In this document: positions 26,141 to 33,872 of the stretch, piece by piece
How the letters are laid out: each line of letters opens with the position of its first letter
Numbering within the stretch: the first letter of the stretch is position 1
Assembly: GCF_013602415.1 (NCBI RefSeq)
Contig: NZ_WPAG02000002.1
Span: 1,178,001 to 1,242,000 of the forward strand
Direction: 5' to 3'
DNA from: Rhodococcus sp. B50
GTDB lineage: Bacteria > Actinomycetota > Actinomycetes > Mycobacteriales > Mycobacteriaceae
Length of the DNA: 64,000 nucleotides
Notes under the pieces: generated by a model
The model's input: only the letters and a program-made list of their open reading frames with translations
What the model was told of the DNA's origin: nothing
Database searches by the model: none
Program-made: the position numbers and the translations under genes

Positions 26141-27181
26141 GTGAACGATGAGAACTGCACGTTCGGCCTGTGGTACGACTTCCGCAACCCGGAACGGTGG
26201 CCGCGGACGTTCACCGACTTATATGCCCAGACCCTCGAACAGATCACGTGGGCCGAGGCCCGGGGCATCGAATCGGTCTGGTTGACCGAACACCACTTCA
26301 TGGCGGACGGATACACCCCGTCGCCATTCGTGCTCGCCGCAGCGATCGGAGCACGCACCCGTTCGCTGCGCATCGGCACGAATCTCATCGTCTCGCCGCT
26401 GCACAATCCCGTCCGGCTCGCGGAGGACGCCGCGACCCTCTCGTTGCTCACCGCGGGCCGCTTCGATCTGGGGGTCGGGCAGGGCTACTGGAAGCCGGAA
26501 TTCGCCGCCTTCGGACAGACTTTGCGCAACCGCCCGAGTCTGCTCGAGGAGGGCGTCGAACTCATCCGTCACGCGTGGTCGGGTCAGTGCGACGAATTCC
26601 ACGGCAAGCGCTACGACTTCCCGGCCCTGCCCGTCACCCCACGACCCGAAGCCACCCCGCAACTGCTCGTCGGAGCGATGGCCGAACCGGCGATCGAACG
26701 GGCCGCGCGGATCGCCGACGGGTACCTCAGTACCCAGAACGCCCACCACGAGATGTATCTCGACGCCCTCGAACGCGTCGGCCGTTCACGCGAGGACGGC
26801 CGGATCTACGCCGGCCAGTGGGCGGTGATCGCCGACGATCCCGAACGCGAATGGGCACGCATCGGCGAACACGCGCTGTACCAGATCAATGGGTACATCG
26901 AGATGGGCGCGTTCGGGCCGTCGGACGCCGTCCCGGCCTTCGCCACTCCCCAGGACCTGCTCGATGCCGGCTCGTTCACGCTGTGGGACGCCGACACCGC
27001 GGTCTCCGAACTGACCGCGATGCTCGTGGCACGCCCGCAGATCAAGGACGTGCACTTCTGGGCGCAACTGCCGGGCGAATCCGTCGACAGCGGATCGGCA
27101 CGCATCGAACTGCTCACCTCCAAGGTGATCCCACAAGTACGCGCGGCGGTCGCCGCCGCCCGACAGGAGGTAACCGCATGA
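26141..27181 (+). CDS. Luciferase-like (LLM) flavin-dependent monooxygenase 1
   Basis: This 346-residue TIM-barrel flavoprotein shows bacterial-luciferase-family landmarks: WAEARGIESVWLTEHHF, LRIGTNLIVSPLHNPVRLAEDAATLSLLTAGRFDLGVGQGYW, and QLLVGAMAEPAIERAARIADGY. Members use FMNH2 or F420H2. The start is GTG 26141 after GAGGAGATG. Its stop overlaps the ATG of the following acyl-CoA synthetase (ATGA). Three such enzymes and a flavin reductase in this island point to FMNH2-dependent oxygenation, such as a type II Baeyer-Villiger step, but the substrate is unknown. Confidence 0.85.
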   Translation: MNDENCTFGLWYDFRNPERWPRTFTDLYAQTLEQITWAEARGIESVWLTEHHFMADGYTPSPFVLAAAIGARTRSLRIGTNLIVSPLHNPVRLAEDAATLSLLTAGRFDLGVGQGYWKPEFAAFGQTLRNRPSLLEEGVELIRHAWSGQCDEFHGKRYDFPALPVTPRPEATPQLLVGAMAEPAIERAARIADGYLSTQNAHHEMYLDALERVGRSREDGRIYAGQWAVIADDPEREWARIGEHALYQINGYIEMGAFGPSDAVPAFATPQDLLDAGSFTLWDADTAVSELTAMLVARPQIKDVHFWAQLPGESVDSGSARIELLTSKVIPQVRAAVAAARQEVTA

Positions 27182-28815
27182 CCTCGGCGCCGGCAACCGG
27201 CTCCACCACTCCCCTCGTCATCACCGACTTCCTTTATCGGGCACGAGATCTGTTCTCCACCAAGACCATCACCCAATATCAGGACGGCGGGAAGGTCTTC
27301 GAATACACCTACGGCGACTACGCCGATCGGGTGCTGCGACTCGCCGCGGCGCTCGTGGACCTCGGCGTGCGTCCCGGCGACCGGGTCGCCACCCTCGCGT
27401 GGAACCACTACCGCCATCTCGAGCTCTACATGGCGGTTCCGTTGGCCGGCGCCGTTCTCCACACCGTCAATCTGCGGCTCGAACCCGGCGAGATCGCCTA
27501 CATCGTCGAGCACGCCGACGACCGCGTCGTCTTCGTCGACTCCTCCCTGCTCCCCCTGCTCGACGCGACCCGCGCGCAACGTCCAGACATGCCGGTGTTC
27601 ACCACCGACGGAGACGGCAGCGACCTGCCGAACCTGGACGCGCTCGTCGCAGCCGCCGACCCGCTCTCCGAGCCGGTGCCACGGGACGAGAACGACCTCG
27701 CCGCACTGTGTTACACCTCGGGCACCACAGGATCACCGAAGGGCGTCGGGTATTCGCATCGGGGCCTGTACCTGCACACTTTCACGGCCTGTCTCGCCGA
27801 CGGCCACGCGATCAGCGAACGCGACACCGTCTGCCACGTGGTGCCGATGTTCCACGCCAACGCTTGGGGTATTCCCTTCGCGGCCCTGATGACCGGCGCG
27901 AACCAGGTACTTCCCGGCGAGCATCCGATGGTGCCCGACATCGCCACGATCCTCACCGACGAACAGGTCACCTACACCGGGATGGTGCCGACAGTCGCCG
28001 TCGACCTCGTGCGACACGCGGTGTCCTCGGACATCGACCTGACGAGCCTGCGCGCACTCGTCCTCGGTGGGTCGACCCCGACCCCGGAGCTCGTGCGCAG
28101 CATCGAGGAAGACCTCGGTGTGCGCGCCTATCAGGGCTGGGGCATGACCGAGCTCTCGCCGATGGGTACCTTCGCCCGGCCGCCGCGAGCCGCCGACGAC
28201 GACCCGCAACTGCGATATTCCTACATCCGTCGGCAGGGGCGCCTGCTCCCCGGACTGCGGTGGAAGCTCGTCGACGACGACGGCGCTGTAGTTCCCCACA
28301 ACGGCATCGACCGCGGGGAACTGCTCATGCGGGGACCGTGGGTGGCCGAACGGTACTTCCGCGACGAACACCCGGAAGCGTTCGTCGACGGCTGGCTGCG
28401 CACAGGCGACATCGCCACGATCGACCCCGAAGGCTATCTGACCATCGTCGATCGGGCGAAGGACCTGATCAAGAGCGGCGGCGAGTGGATCAGCTCGCTC
28501 GCGCTCGAACAGGCACTGACCACCGTCGCGGGTGTGGCCGAGGCCGCGGTGATCGCGGTGCCGCACGAACGCTGGCAGGAACGTCCCCTGGCGTTCGTGT
28601 GCCCCGTCGAGGGAATCACGCTCGATCCGGACGTCGTGGCCGACGCGCTCACCGCGATCGTGCCGCGCTGGTGGGTGCCCGAGCGCATCGTTGTGGTCGA
28701 CGCCCTGCCCCGCACCAGTGTCGGCAAACTCGACAAGAAACGCCTGCGCAGCACCGTCGGCGACCGGTTGTTTGTGGATACCCACAACGGCTCGACCGCA
28801 GGTTCGCCCGGGTGA
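27178..28815 (+). CDS. Acyl-CoA synthetase (AMP-forming)
   Basis: This 545-residue ANL ligase has YTSGTTGSPKGVGYSHRG, the A5 motif YQGWGMTE, GWLRTGDIATIDPEGYLTIVDRAKDLIKSGGEWISS and the catalytic Lys region PRTSVGKLDKKRLR. The pattern FTDFLYRARDLFSTK...YTYGDYADRV fits medium- or long-chain fatty-acyl-CoA ligases. It begins at ATG 27178, coupled to monooxygenase 1. A palindrome of the island regulon (28771-28788) lies inside its last codons and probably serves the next gene. Confidence 0.9.
   Translation: MTSAPATGSTTPLVITDFLYRARDLFSTKTITQYQDGGKVFEYTYGDYADRVLRLAAALVDLGVRPGDRVATLAWNHYRHLELYMAVPLAGAVLHTVNLRLEPGEIAYIVEHADDRVVFVDSSLLPLLDATRAQRPDMPVFTTDGDGSDLPNLDALVAAADPLSEPVPRDENDLAALCYTSGTTGSPKGVGYSHRGLYLHTFTACLADGHAISERDTVCHVVPMFHANAWGIPFAALMTGANQVLPGEHPMVPDIATILTDEQVTYTGMVPTVAVDLVRHAVSSDIDLTSLRALVLGGSTPTPELVRSIEEDLGVRAYQGWGMTELSPMGTFARPPRAADDDPQLRYSYIRRQGRLLPGLRWKLVDDDGAVVPHNGIDRGELLMRGPWVAERYFRDEHPEAFVDGWLRTGDIATIDPEGYLTIVDRAKDLIKSGGEWISSLALEQALTTVAGVAEAAVIAVPHERWQERPLAFVCPVEGITLDPDVVADALTAIVPRWWVPERIVVVDALPRTSVGKLDKKRLRSTVGDRLFVDTHNGSTAGSPG
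28771..28788. promoter_or_regulatory. Regulon palindrome, site 1 (upstream of the fused monooxygenase-hydrolase)
   Basis: TTTGTGGATACCCACAAC has perfect arms TTGTGG/CCACAA with a 4-base spacer. It is 102 bases before the start at 28890 and inside the end of the acyl-CoA synthetase gene. Related 18-bp sites occur at 31596, 35131 and 37097. Confidence 0.6.
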
Positions 28816-28889
28816 GGCCACCCCCGCTCTAGCGTCGGGTCCACCGGCCCACCGCTCCGGGGGCATCCGTCGTCACGAGGAGGAACACC

Positions 28890-30863
28890 GTGAAGTTCGG
28901 GATCTTCTACGTCCTCGAATGTCCCGACCACGACTTCGCGCGGGCCTACCGCGAGATGCTCGACCAGATCGCCTACGCCGAGCAGCTCGGCTTCGACGAG
29001 GTGTGGCTGGCCGAGCATCACGGAACCGACTACGGCTCGATGCCGTCGCCGCAAGTCGCTGCGGCGGCCATCGCCGCTCGCACCGAGCGGATGCGCATCG
29101 GCATCGCCGTGAGCAACCTGACCTTCGACTGGCCGGTGCGCATCGCCGAGGACTACGCGATGGTCGACGTGCTGTCCGGCGGCCGCCTCGACTTCGGGGT
29201 CGGTCGCGGCTACCAGCCGCAGGAGTTCCACAACATGGGCGTGGGACATCTGCAGAGCGAGAGCCGCGAGCGGTTCGTCGAGGCCCTGGAGATCGTGCGG
29301 GGCCTGTGGAGTAAGCCGGTCGGGGCACCGTTCTCCTATCACGGCAAGCACTTCGACCTCGTCGATGTCGACTGCCGGCCGGCGCCCGTCCAGCAACCCA
29401 CTCCGCCGATCTACATCGCGTCCATCAGTCCCGAAACCCTGGATCTGGCGGCCGACCAGGGTTACAACATGCTCGTCACCCCCACCCTCATGACGATGCC
29501 GGAACTCAACACCTTCGTCGTCGACGCCAAGCGGCGCCTGCGCGATCTGGGCCGCGACATCCTCGACCTCGACTTCCCCATGAACTGGCAGATCCACCTC
29601 GCCGACACCGAGGATGCCGCGGTCGAGAACGCGCGCGAGGCGCTGACCTGGTATTTCGACGCGGCACTCACAGCGGTACCGCAGGGACCGGACGTACCGG
29701 CCACTTATGAGCGCTACGCGCAGCTCGTCACCGCCGCCGACGAGGCCGGAGGTATGACCGTCGACGGCCTGCGCGAGGGCGGCGTCGTCTATGTCGGTGA
29801 GCCCGACGGGCTGATCCGCCAGATCGAGGCCCTGCACGACGAGACCGGTCTGCAACACCTGATCTGCTGGATGCGCTTCGGCGGACTCGACCACGACAAG
29901 GTCATGCGCTCGCTGGAACTGTTCGCCGAACACGTCATCCCGCATTTCCGTGAGCGCGAACCCGTCGTGCCGCGCGCTCTGCGTGAAACCGACCCGCACA
30001 CAGCGACATCGGTACCCGAAATCCATCCCTACCCCACTTCCCCACTCGCACAGGAGGACACCATGGGATTTCTACCCGTCGAGAACGATCGCAGCATCTA
30101 CTTCGAACACCACCGCGGTGACGGACGGCCGGTCGTCCTGATCCACGGCTGGGGTGCGACCACCCGTGCGTGGGACACGACCCTGCCGGCACTGCGCGCC
30201 AACGGCAACGAGGTCGTAACCGTCGACCTGCGCTGCTGTGGCCGTTCGGACAAGGACTTCGACGACGTCTCCATCGAGGCGCTGGCGTCGGACATCGTGC
30301 GCCTGGTCGACCATCTCGGTCTCGATCGCCCGGTGATCAACGGCTGGTCGCTCGGCGGCGCGGTGGCCACCGCCGCGGTCGCACAACTCGGCGACCGGGC
30401 ATCGGCCCTGGTCCTGACCGGGGGCGCCTCCCCGCGCTACACCGCCACCGACGACTGGCCGCACGGCGGCAGCGTCGCCGACGTCGAAGGCGTCCTCGCG
30501 TCGGCTGCCGCCAATCGCGCCGAGACCTTCCGCGGGGTCGCTGCGGCGGTGTGCGCCGAGAATCCGGGTGAGGCAGTGCTCGATTCGATCTGGGACATGT
30601 TCATGGCCATGGGCCCCCGCGGGGACGACTCGCTGCGGGATCTGGCCACGGTCGATCTGCGCAAGGAGATCGCCGCCCTCGAGGTGCCCATCCTGCTGCT
30701 GCACGGCCGGGCCGACAACTTCGTTCCGTTCTCCGCGGCCGAAGCCGTACCTGCGCTCAATCCGCGAGCCGAGGTCGTGGAATTTCCGTCCAGCGGGCAC
30801 GCGCCGTTCCTCGAGGAGCGCGACCGCTACCTCGCCGAATTGACGGGATTCCTGAACCGATGA
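28890..30863 (+). CDS. Luciferase-like monooxygenase fused in frame to an alpha/beta hydrolase
   Basis: One open frame of 657 residues contains two complete enzymes. Residues 1 to about 365 are a luciferase-like flavin monooxygenase (FDEVWLAEHHGTDYG, GGRLDFGVGRGYQPQEF, DHDKVMRSLELFAEHVIPHFRE). Residues about 392-657 are an alpha/beta hydrolase with VVLIHGWGATTRAW, the nucleophile elbow NGWSLGGA, the acid region LLLHGRADNFVPF and the His in SSGHAPFLEE. They are joined by a Pro/Thr/Ser-rich linker (TATSVPEIHPYPTSPLAQ). A strong AGGAGG lies before an internal ATG at 30063, so the hydrolase may also be made alone. It could be a true fusion, or two genes whose intervening stop was lost. Coupled oxygenation and ester or lactone hydrolysis would be a sensible pair. 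Confidence 0.8.
   Translation: MKFGIFYVLECPDHDFARAYREMLDQIAYAEQLGFDEVWLAEHHGTDYGSMPSPQVAAAAIAARTERMRIGIAVSNLTFDWPVRIAEDYAMVDVLSGGRLDFGVGRGYQPQEFHNMGVGHLQSESRERFVEALEIVRGLWSKPVGAPFSYHGKHFDLVDVDCRPAPVQQPTPPIYIASISPETLDLAADQGYNMLVTPTLMTMPELNTFVVDAKRRLRDLGRDILDLDFPMNWQIHLADTEDAAVENAREALTWYFDAALTAVPQGPDVPATYERYAQLVTAADEAGGMTVDGLREGGVVYVGEPDGLIRQIEALHDETGLQHLICWMRFGGLDHDKVMRSLELFAEHVIPHFREREPVVPRALRETDPHTATSVPEIHPYPTSPLAQEDTMGFLPVENDRSIYFEHHRGDGRPVVLIHGWGATTRAWDTTLPALRANGNEVVTVDLRCCGRSDKDFDDVSIEALASDIVRLVDHLGLDRPVINGWSLGGAVATAAVAQLGDRASALVLTGGASPRYTATDDWPHGGSVADVEGVLASAAANRAETFRGVAAAVCAENPGEAVLDSIWDMFMAMGPRGDDSLRDLATVDLRKEIAALEVPILLLHGRADNFVPFSAAEAVPALNPRAEVVEFPSSGHAPFLEERDRYLAELTGFLNR
30052..30065 (+). 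promoter_or_regulatory. Internal ribosome site and start codon for the hydrolase half
   Basis: AGGAGG (30052-30057) followed after five bases by ATG (30063-30065) lies in frame within the fused gene, exactly where a separate alpha/beta hydrolase (MGFLPVENDRSIYFEHH) would begin. The hydrolase reading would be 30063-30863, 266 residues. Confidence 0.55.
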
Positions 30864-31585
30864 GCGACTCGAAGAATTGGCTGGTCACCGGTGGCTCCCG
30901 CGGCATCGGCCGCGCCGTCGTCGAGGCGGCCACCGCCCGCGGGGACCGCGTCGCGGTGTTCGCTCGCAAACCGGCCACCGAGCAGTGGACCCATGCCGAT
31001 CGGGTGATCGAAATCCATACCGACATCGGCGATTCGGCGTCGGTCGGCAGCGGCGTGGCCGAGGTGTTCGACCGGTTCGGTTCGCTCGACGTCGTAGTCA
31101 ACGCCGCGGGCGTGCACCGCGGCGGCCGCATCGGTGATCTGTCCCGGCAGCACTGGGACGAGGTGATCACGACGAATCTGACGGGGGCGTTCGAGCTCGC
31201 ACGCGCAGTGGTCCCCCGCCTCGACGCCGGCGCTGCGCTGATCAATGTCGGTGCGGTAGTGGGTTTCCGGGGTTTCCCGGGTGATGTCGCCTACGGTGCG
31301 GCCAAGGCCGGACTGAGCGGACTGACCCAGGTGCTTGCCGTCGAACTGGCTCCGCGCGAGATCCGCGTGAACCTGGTGATCCCGGGTTTCGTGGATACCG
31401 ACATGACCTCGGCGCTCACCGGACGCGCTCGCGAGAAGGTCGTCGCGGCGATTCCGATGGGCCGCACCGGCCGACCCGAGGAGATCGCGCAGGTCATCGT
31501 GGGTGTCGCGGATTCGCCCTACATGACAGGCAGCATTGTGGCCACCGACGGTGGGTTGATGAGCTCGTTCAGCTCGCGTAGTTGA
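30860..31585 (+). CDS. Short-chain dehydrogenase/reductase lacking the usual catalytic Ser
   Basis: This 241-residue SDR overlaps the hydrolase stop (ATGA). It has TGGSRGIGRA for cofactor binding, VNAAG, the active-site YGAAK, IPGFVDTDM and a C-terminal GSIVATDGG. Thirteen residues before the Tyr, where classical SDRs carry Ser (NxxS), the sequence reads INVGAVVGFRG with Ala. The Tyr and Lys are intact. The enzyme may be weak, rely on another residue, or work on a special substrate. By position it follows the hydrolase and could oxidise the alcohol it releases. Confidence 0.82.
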   Translation: MSDSKNWLVTGGSRGIGRAVVEAATARGDRVAVFARKPATEQWTHADRVIEIHTDIGDSASVGSGVAEVFDRFGSLDVVVNAAGVHRGGRIGDLSRQHWDEVITTNLTGAFELARAVVPRLDAGAALINVGAVVGFRGFPGDVAYGAAKAGLSGLTQVLAVELAPREIRVNLVIPGFVDTDMTSALTGRAREKVVAAIPMGRTGRPEEIAQVIVGVADSPYMTGSIVATDGGLMSSFSSRS

Positions 31586-31587
31586 GC

Positions 31588-31621
31588 CTCCGGTCGTTGT
31601 AGCGACCTACAACGACCGGAG
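31588..31621. promoter_or_regulatory. Regulon palindrome, site 2, inside a 15-bp perfect hairpin
   Basis: The 18-bp core GTTGTAGCGACCTACAAC (31596-31613) matches the island palindrome. It is extended to perfect 15-bp arms (CTCCGGTCGTTGTAG and its complement) around a CGAC loop. It starts three bases after the SDR stop and lies 118 bases before the SnoaL-like gene, so it may serve both as terminator of the upstream operon and as operator of the downstream one. Confidence 0.6.
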
Positions 31622-31731
31622 AACTCGCGTGACCCACACCACAGCAACGCGATTACTCTCGACACCAGCAGCACAGATACCCATTCCCCCGCTGCAGGAT
31701 TCATCCGATTCCTCGTTCCAAGGAGCCCCAG

Positions 31732-32157
31732 ATGGACAACGTCGCGAGTGCCGGAAGTCTCGAAGCGGCCAACAAGAAACTCGTCGCCGAATTCATGGAG
31801 GTCTTCTCCACCGGCAACGTCGAGGCGATCCTCGGCTATCTCTCCCCCGACGCGACCTGGTGGGTCGCGGGCACCATCGAAGGCATATCCGGCACCAAGA
31901 CCAAGGACGAATTCCGCGCGATGCTCTCGGGGCTGTCCGCGAACACGAAGACCGGAGCGATCGCGCTGAACCCGCTCGCGTGGACTGCCGAGGGCGACCG
32001 CGTCGCGGTGGAGACCGAGTCGTATTCGGAGATGAACAACGGCCGTGTCTACAACAACCTCTACCACTTCGTCTTCGAAGTCCGAGACGGACTGATCCGG
32101 TCGGTGAAGGAGTTCCTCGACACCGAACACACCCGGGCCGTCTTCCTCGCCCCCTGA
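31732..32157 (+). CDS. SnoaL-like/NTF2-fold protein
   Basis: This 141-residue protein has the cone-shaped NTF2 fold pattern: NKKLVAEFMEVFSTGNVEAILGYLSPDATWWVAG, then EGDRVAVETESYSEMNNGRVYNNLYHFVFEVRDGLIRSVKEFLDTEH. Such proteins are isomerases, cyclases, hydrolases or ligand binders; the DGLIRSVKEFLDT strand is characteristic of SnoaL-type entries. CAAGGAG precedes the ATG. It is 55 bp ahead of monooxygenase 3 and may handle its substrate or product. Confidence 0.8.
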   Translation: MDNVASAGSLEAANKKLVAEFMEVFSTGNVEAILGYLSPDATWWVAGTIEGISGTKTKDEFRAMLSGLSANTKTGAIALNPLAWTAEGDRVAVETESYSEMNNGRVYNNLYHFVFEVRDGLIRSVKEFLDTEHTRAVFLAP

Positions 32158-32212
32158 CCGACACCCCGCTCCACCCCATCCCATTCCTCGACTCACACAA
32201 GGAGATACGTCC

Positions 32213-33310
32213 ATGGACGTCGGAATGCTGCTGGTCTTCCAGAACTACCACGAGAACGTCAGCGACCAGGAGGTCTTCACCCGCGAACTCGACATGGGTG
32301 TCGACGCAGAGAAGTACGGCTTCGACGCCGTCTGGTCCGCCGAGCACCACTTCGACGACTACTCGATGTGCCCGGACAACATGCAGATCATGTCGTACCT
32401 CGCCGCGCGCACCTCGACGGTCAAGCTCGGCACCGGCGCCGTGATCCTGCCGTGGAACAACCCGGTGCGCGTCGTCGAGAAGATGACGATGCTCGACATG
32501 ATGTCCGGCGGCCGCGCCCTGTACGGCATGGGTCGTGGCCTGGCGAAGATGGAGTACGACGCCTTCGGGATCCCGATGGACGAGGCCCGCGGACGGTTCG
32601 TCGAAGGCGCGAAGATCACCATCGAGGGCCTGCGCACCGGCATTGTCGACAACCCGGACGGTGAGTTCTACCCGCAGTCACGCGTGGAGATCCGGCCCGC
32701 CCCGAATCCGGCCTACGAGTGGGGCCGCGACCGCCTGTTCGGTGCCGCGATGTCCCCCGATTCGGTCCCCGTCATCGCCGACCTCGGCGTCCGCATGATG
32801 ACCTTCATGCAGTTCGAGTTCTCCAAGCACGCCGAGACGATCAACCGCTGGCGCGCTCTGTACCGGGAGCGCTGGGGCACCGAGCCGCTGCCGCCGGTCA
32901 TCCAGGATTTCGTCATCTGCCACGAGGACGCCGAGGAAGCCCGCCGCCTCGCCTACGAGCACGTTGCACGCTACTTCCTGTCGGTCATCAAGCACTACGA
33001 CTTCGCCGGTGAGCACTGGCGCAGCACTAAGGGCTACGAGACCTACCAGGCGGGCGCCGACATGATCCGCGAGGCCGGCATGGAAGCCGCGGCCGACGCG
33101 TACGTCGAGGCCAACGTCTACGGCACACCCGAGCAGATCGTCGAGAAGTACGCGGCCCGGCACGAGCAGATCGGCGACTTCTTCGCCAACGCGGCCTTCG
33201 CGTTCGGTGGCCTGCCCATCGATCAGGCGGAGAAGGCCCTGAAGCTCTACGGCGAGAAGGTCGTTCCCGAGCTGCACAAGATGAAGGCACCGGTTCCGGC
33301 CAACGCCTGA
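32213..33310 (+). CDS. Luciferase-like (LLM) flavin-dependent monooxygenase 3
   Basis: This 365-residue enzyme has YGFDAVWSAEHHFDDYSMCPDNMQIMSYLAARTSTVKLGTGAVILPWNNPVRVVEKMTMLDMMSGGRALYGMGRG in compact luciferase order and ends in MKAPVPANA. It differs from monooxygenases 1 and 2 in the active-site loop (MCPDN). AAGGAGATA precedes the ATG at 32213. A GC-rich hairpin (33320-33349) separates it from the flavin reductase gene that likely supplies FMNH2. Confidence 0.86.
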   Translation: MDVGMLLVFQNYHENVSDQEVFTRELDMGVDAEKYGFDAVWSAEHHFDDYSMCPDNMQIMSYLAARTSTVKLGTGAVILPWNNPVRVVEKMTMLDMMSGGRALYGMGRGLAKMEYDAFGIPMDEARGRFVEGAKITIEGLRTGIVDNPDGEFYPQSRVEIRPAPNPAYEWGRDRLFGAAMSPDSVPVIADLGVRMMTFMQFEFSKHAETINRWRALYRERWGTEPLPPVIQDFVICHEDAEEARRLAYEHVARYFLSVIKHYDFAGEHWRSTKGYETYQAGADMIREAGMEAAADAYVEANVYGTPEQIVEKYAARHEQIGDFFANAAFAFGGLPIDQAEKALKLYGEKVVPELHKMKAPVPANA

Positions 33311-33319
33311 CCCCGATCC

Positions 33320-33349
33320 GGGCGGTGCCCGAGCCCTCGGGCACCGCCC
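33320..33349 (+). terminator. GC-rich hairpin between monooxygenase 3 and flavin reductase
   Basis: GGGCGGTGCCCGAG (33320-33333) and its exact complement (33336-33349) are separated by only two bases, giving a very stable stem ten bases after the stop. It may terminate, attenuate or stabilise the upstream message; the reductase has its own GGAGG at 33363. Confidence 0.6.
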
Positions 33350-33372
33350 GCTCCACCCCGTCGGAGGACGAC

Positions 33373-33867
33373 ATGAATTCCCCTGCCACCCAGGATTTCA
33401 CCACTGCGTTCCGTGATGTCATGGCCGGTGTGTGCACCCCGGTCACGGTGGTGACCGCACTCGACGGCGACCGCCCGCACGGCACCACCGTCAGCGCCTT
33501 CGCCTCGTTGTCGATGACTCCTCCGATGGTGCTCGTCGCACTCGATCGCGGCTCGGACCTGTTGACGGTGGTCCGTGACCAGGGCCGGTTCGGCATCAAC
33601 ATCCTCGGTCACGGCCAGGACGATCTGGCGCTGATCTTCGCCCGGAAGGGCACCGACAAGTTCGCCGGCGTCGACTGGGCGCTGACCGGCGGCGCACCCC
33701 GGATCGTCGGCGCACCCGGCTGGGTGGCCTGCACTGTGGCGGACCTCGTCGACGGCGGCGACCACGTGGTGGTCCTCGGGCACGTCGAAGATGCCGACCG
33801 TTCGGATCACCCGCCGCTCACCTACCACCGGCGCACCTTCGGCACGCACAGCGTAGGACAGGAGTAG
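33373..33867 (+). CDS. Flavin reductase (HpaC/FMN reductase-like)
   Basis: This 164-residue protein has the flavin-reductase split barrel: FRDVMAGVCTPVTVVTALDGDRPHGTTVSAFASLSMTPPMVLVALDRGSDLL, the FGINILGHGQDDLA block and HVVVLGHVEDADR, close to the small components of two-component monooxygenases. It would supply reduced FMN to the luciferase-like enzymes using NAD(P)H. GGAGGACGAC precedes ATG 33373. It lies six bases ahead of the RibBA gene, which supports a joint flavin-supply role. Confidence 0.88.
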   Translation: MNSPATQDFTTAFRDVMAGVCTPVTVVTALDGDRPHGTTVSAFASLSMTPPMVLVALDRGSDLLTVVRDQGRFGINILGHGQDDLALIFARKGTDKFAGVDWALTGGAPRIVGAPGWVACTVADLVDGGDHVVVLGHVEDADRSDHPPLTYHRRTFGTHSVGQE

Positions 33868-33872
33868 TCGTC

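Noticed and set aside
26170..27177. Monooxygenase 1 and acyl-CoA synthetase 2 as one fused gene
   Set aside because: The upstream part of the synthetase frame is shadow sequence. The monooxygenase is in another frame and the junction is a standard ATGA overlap.
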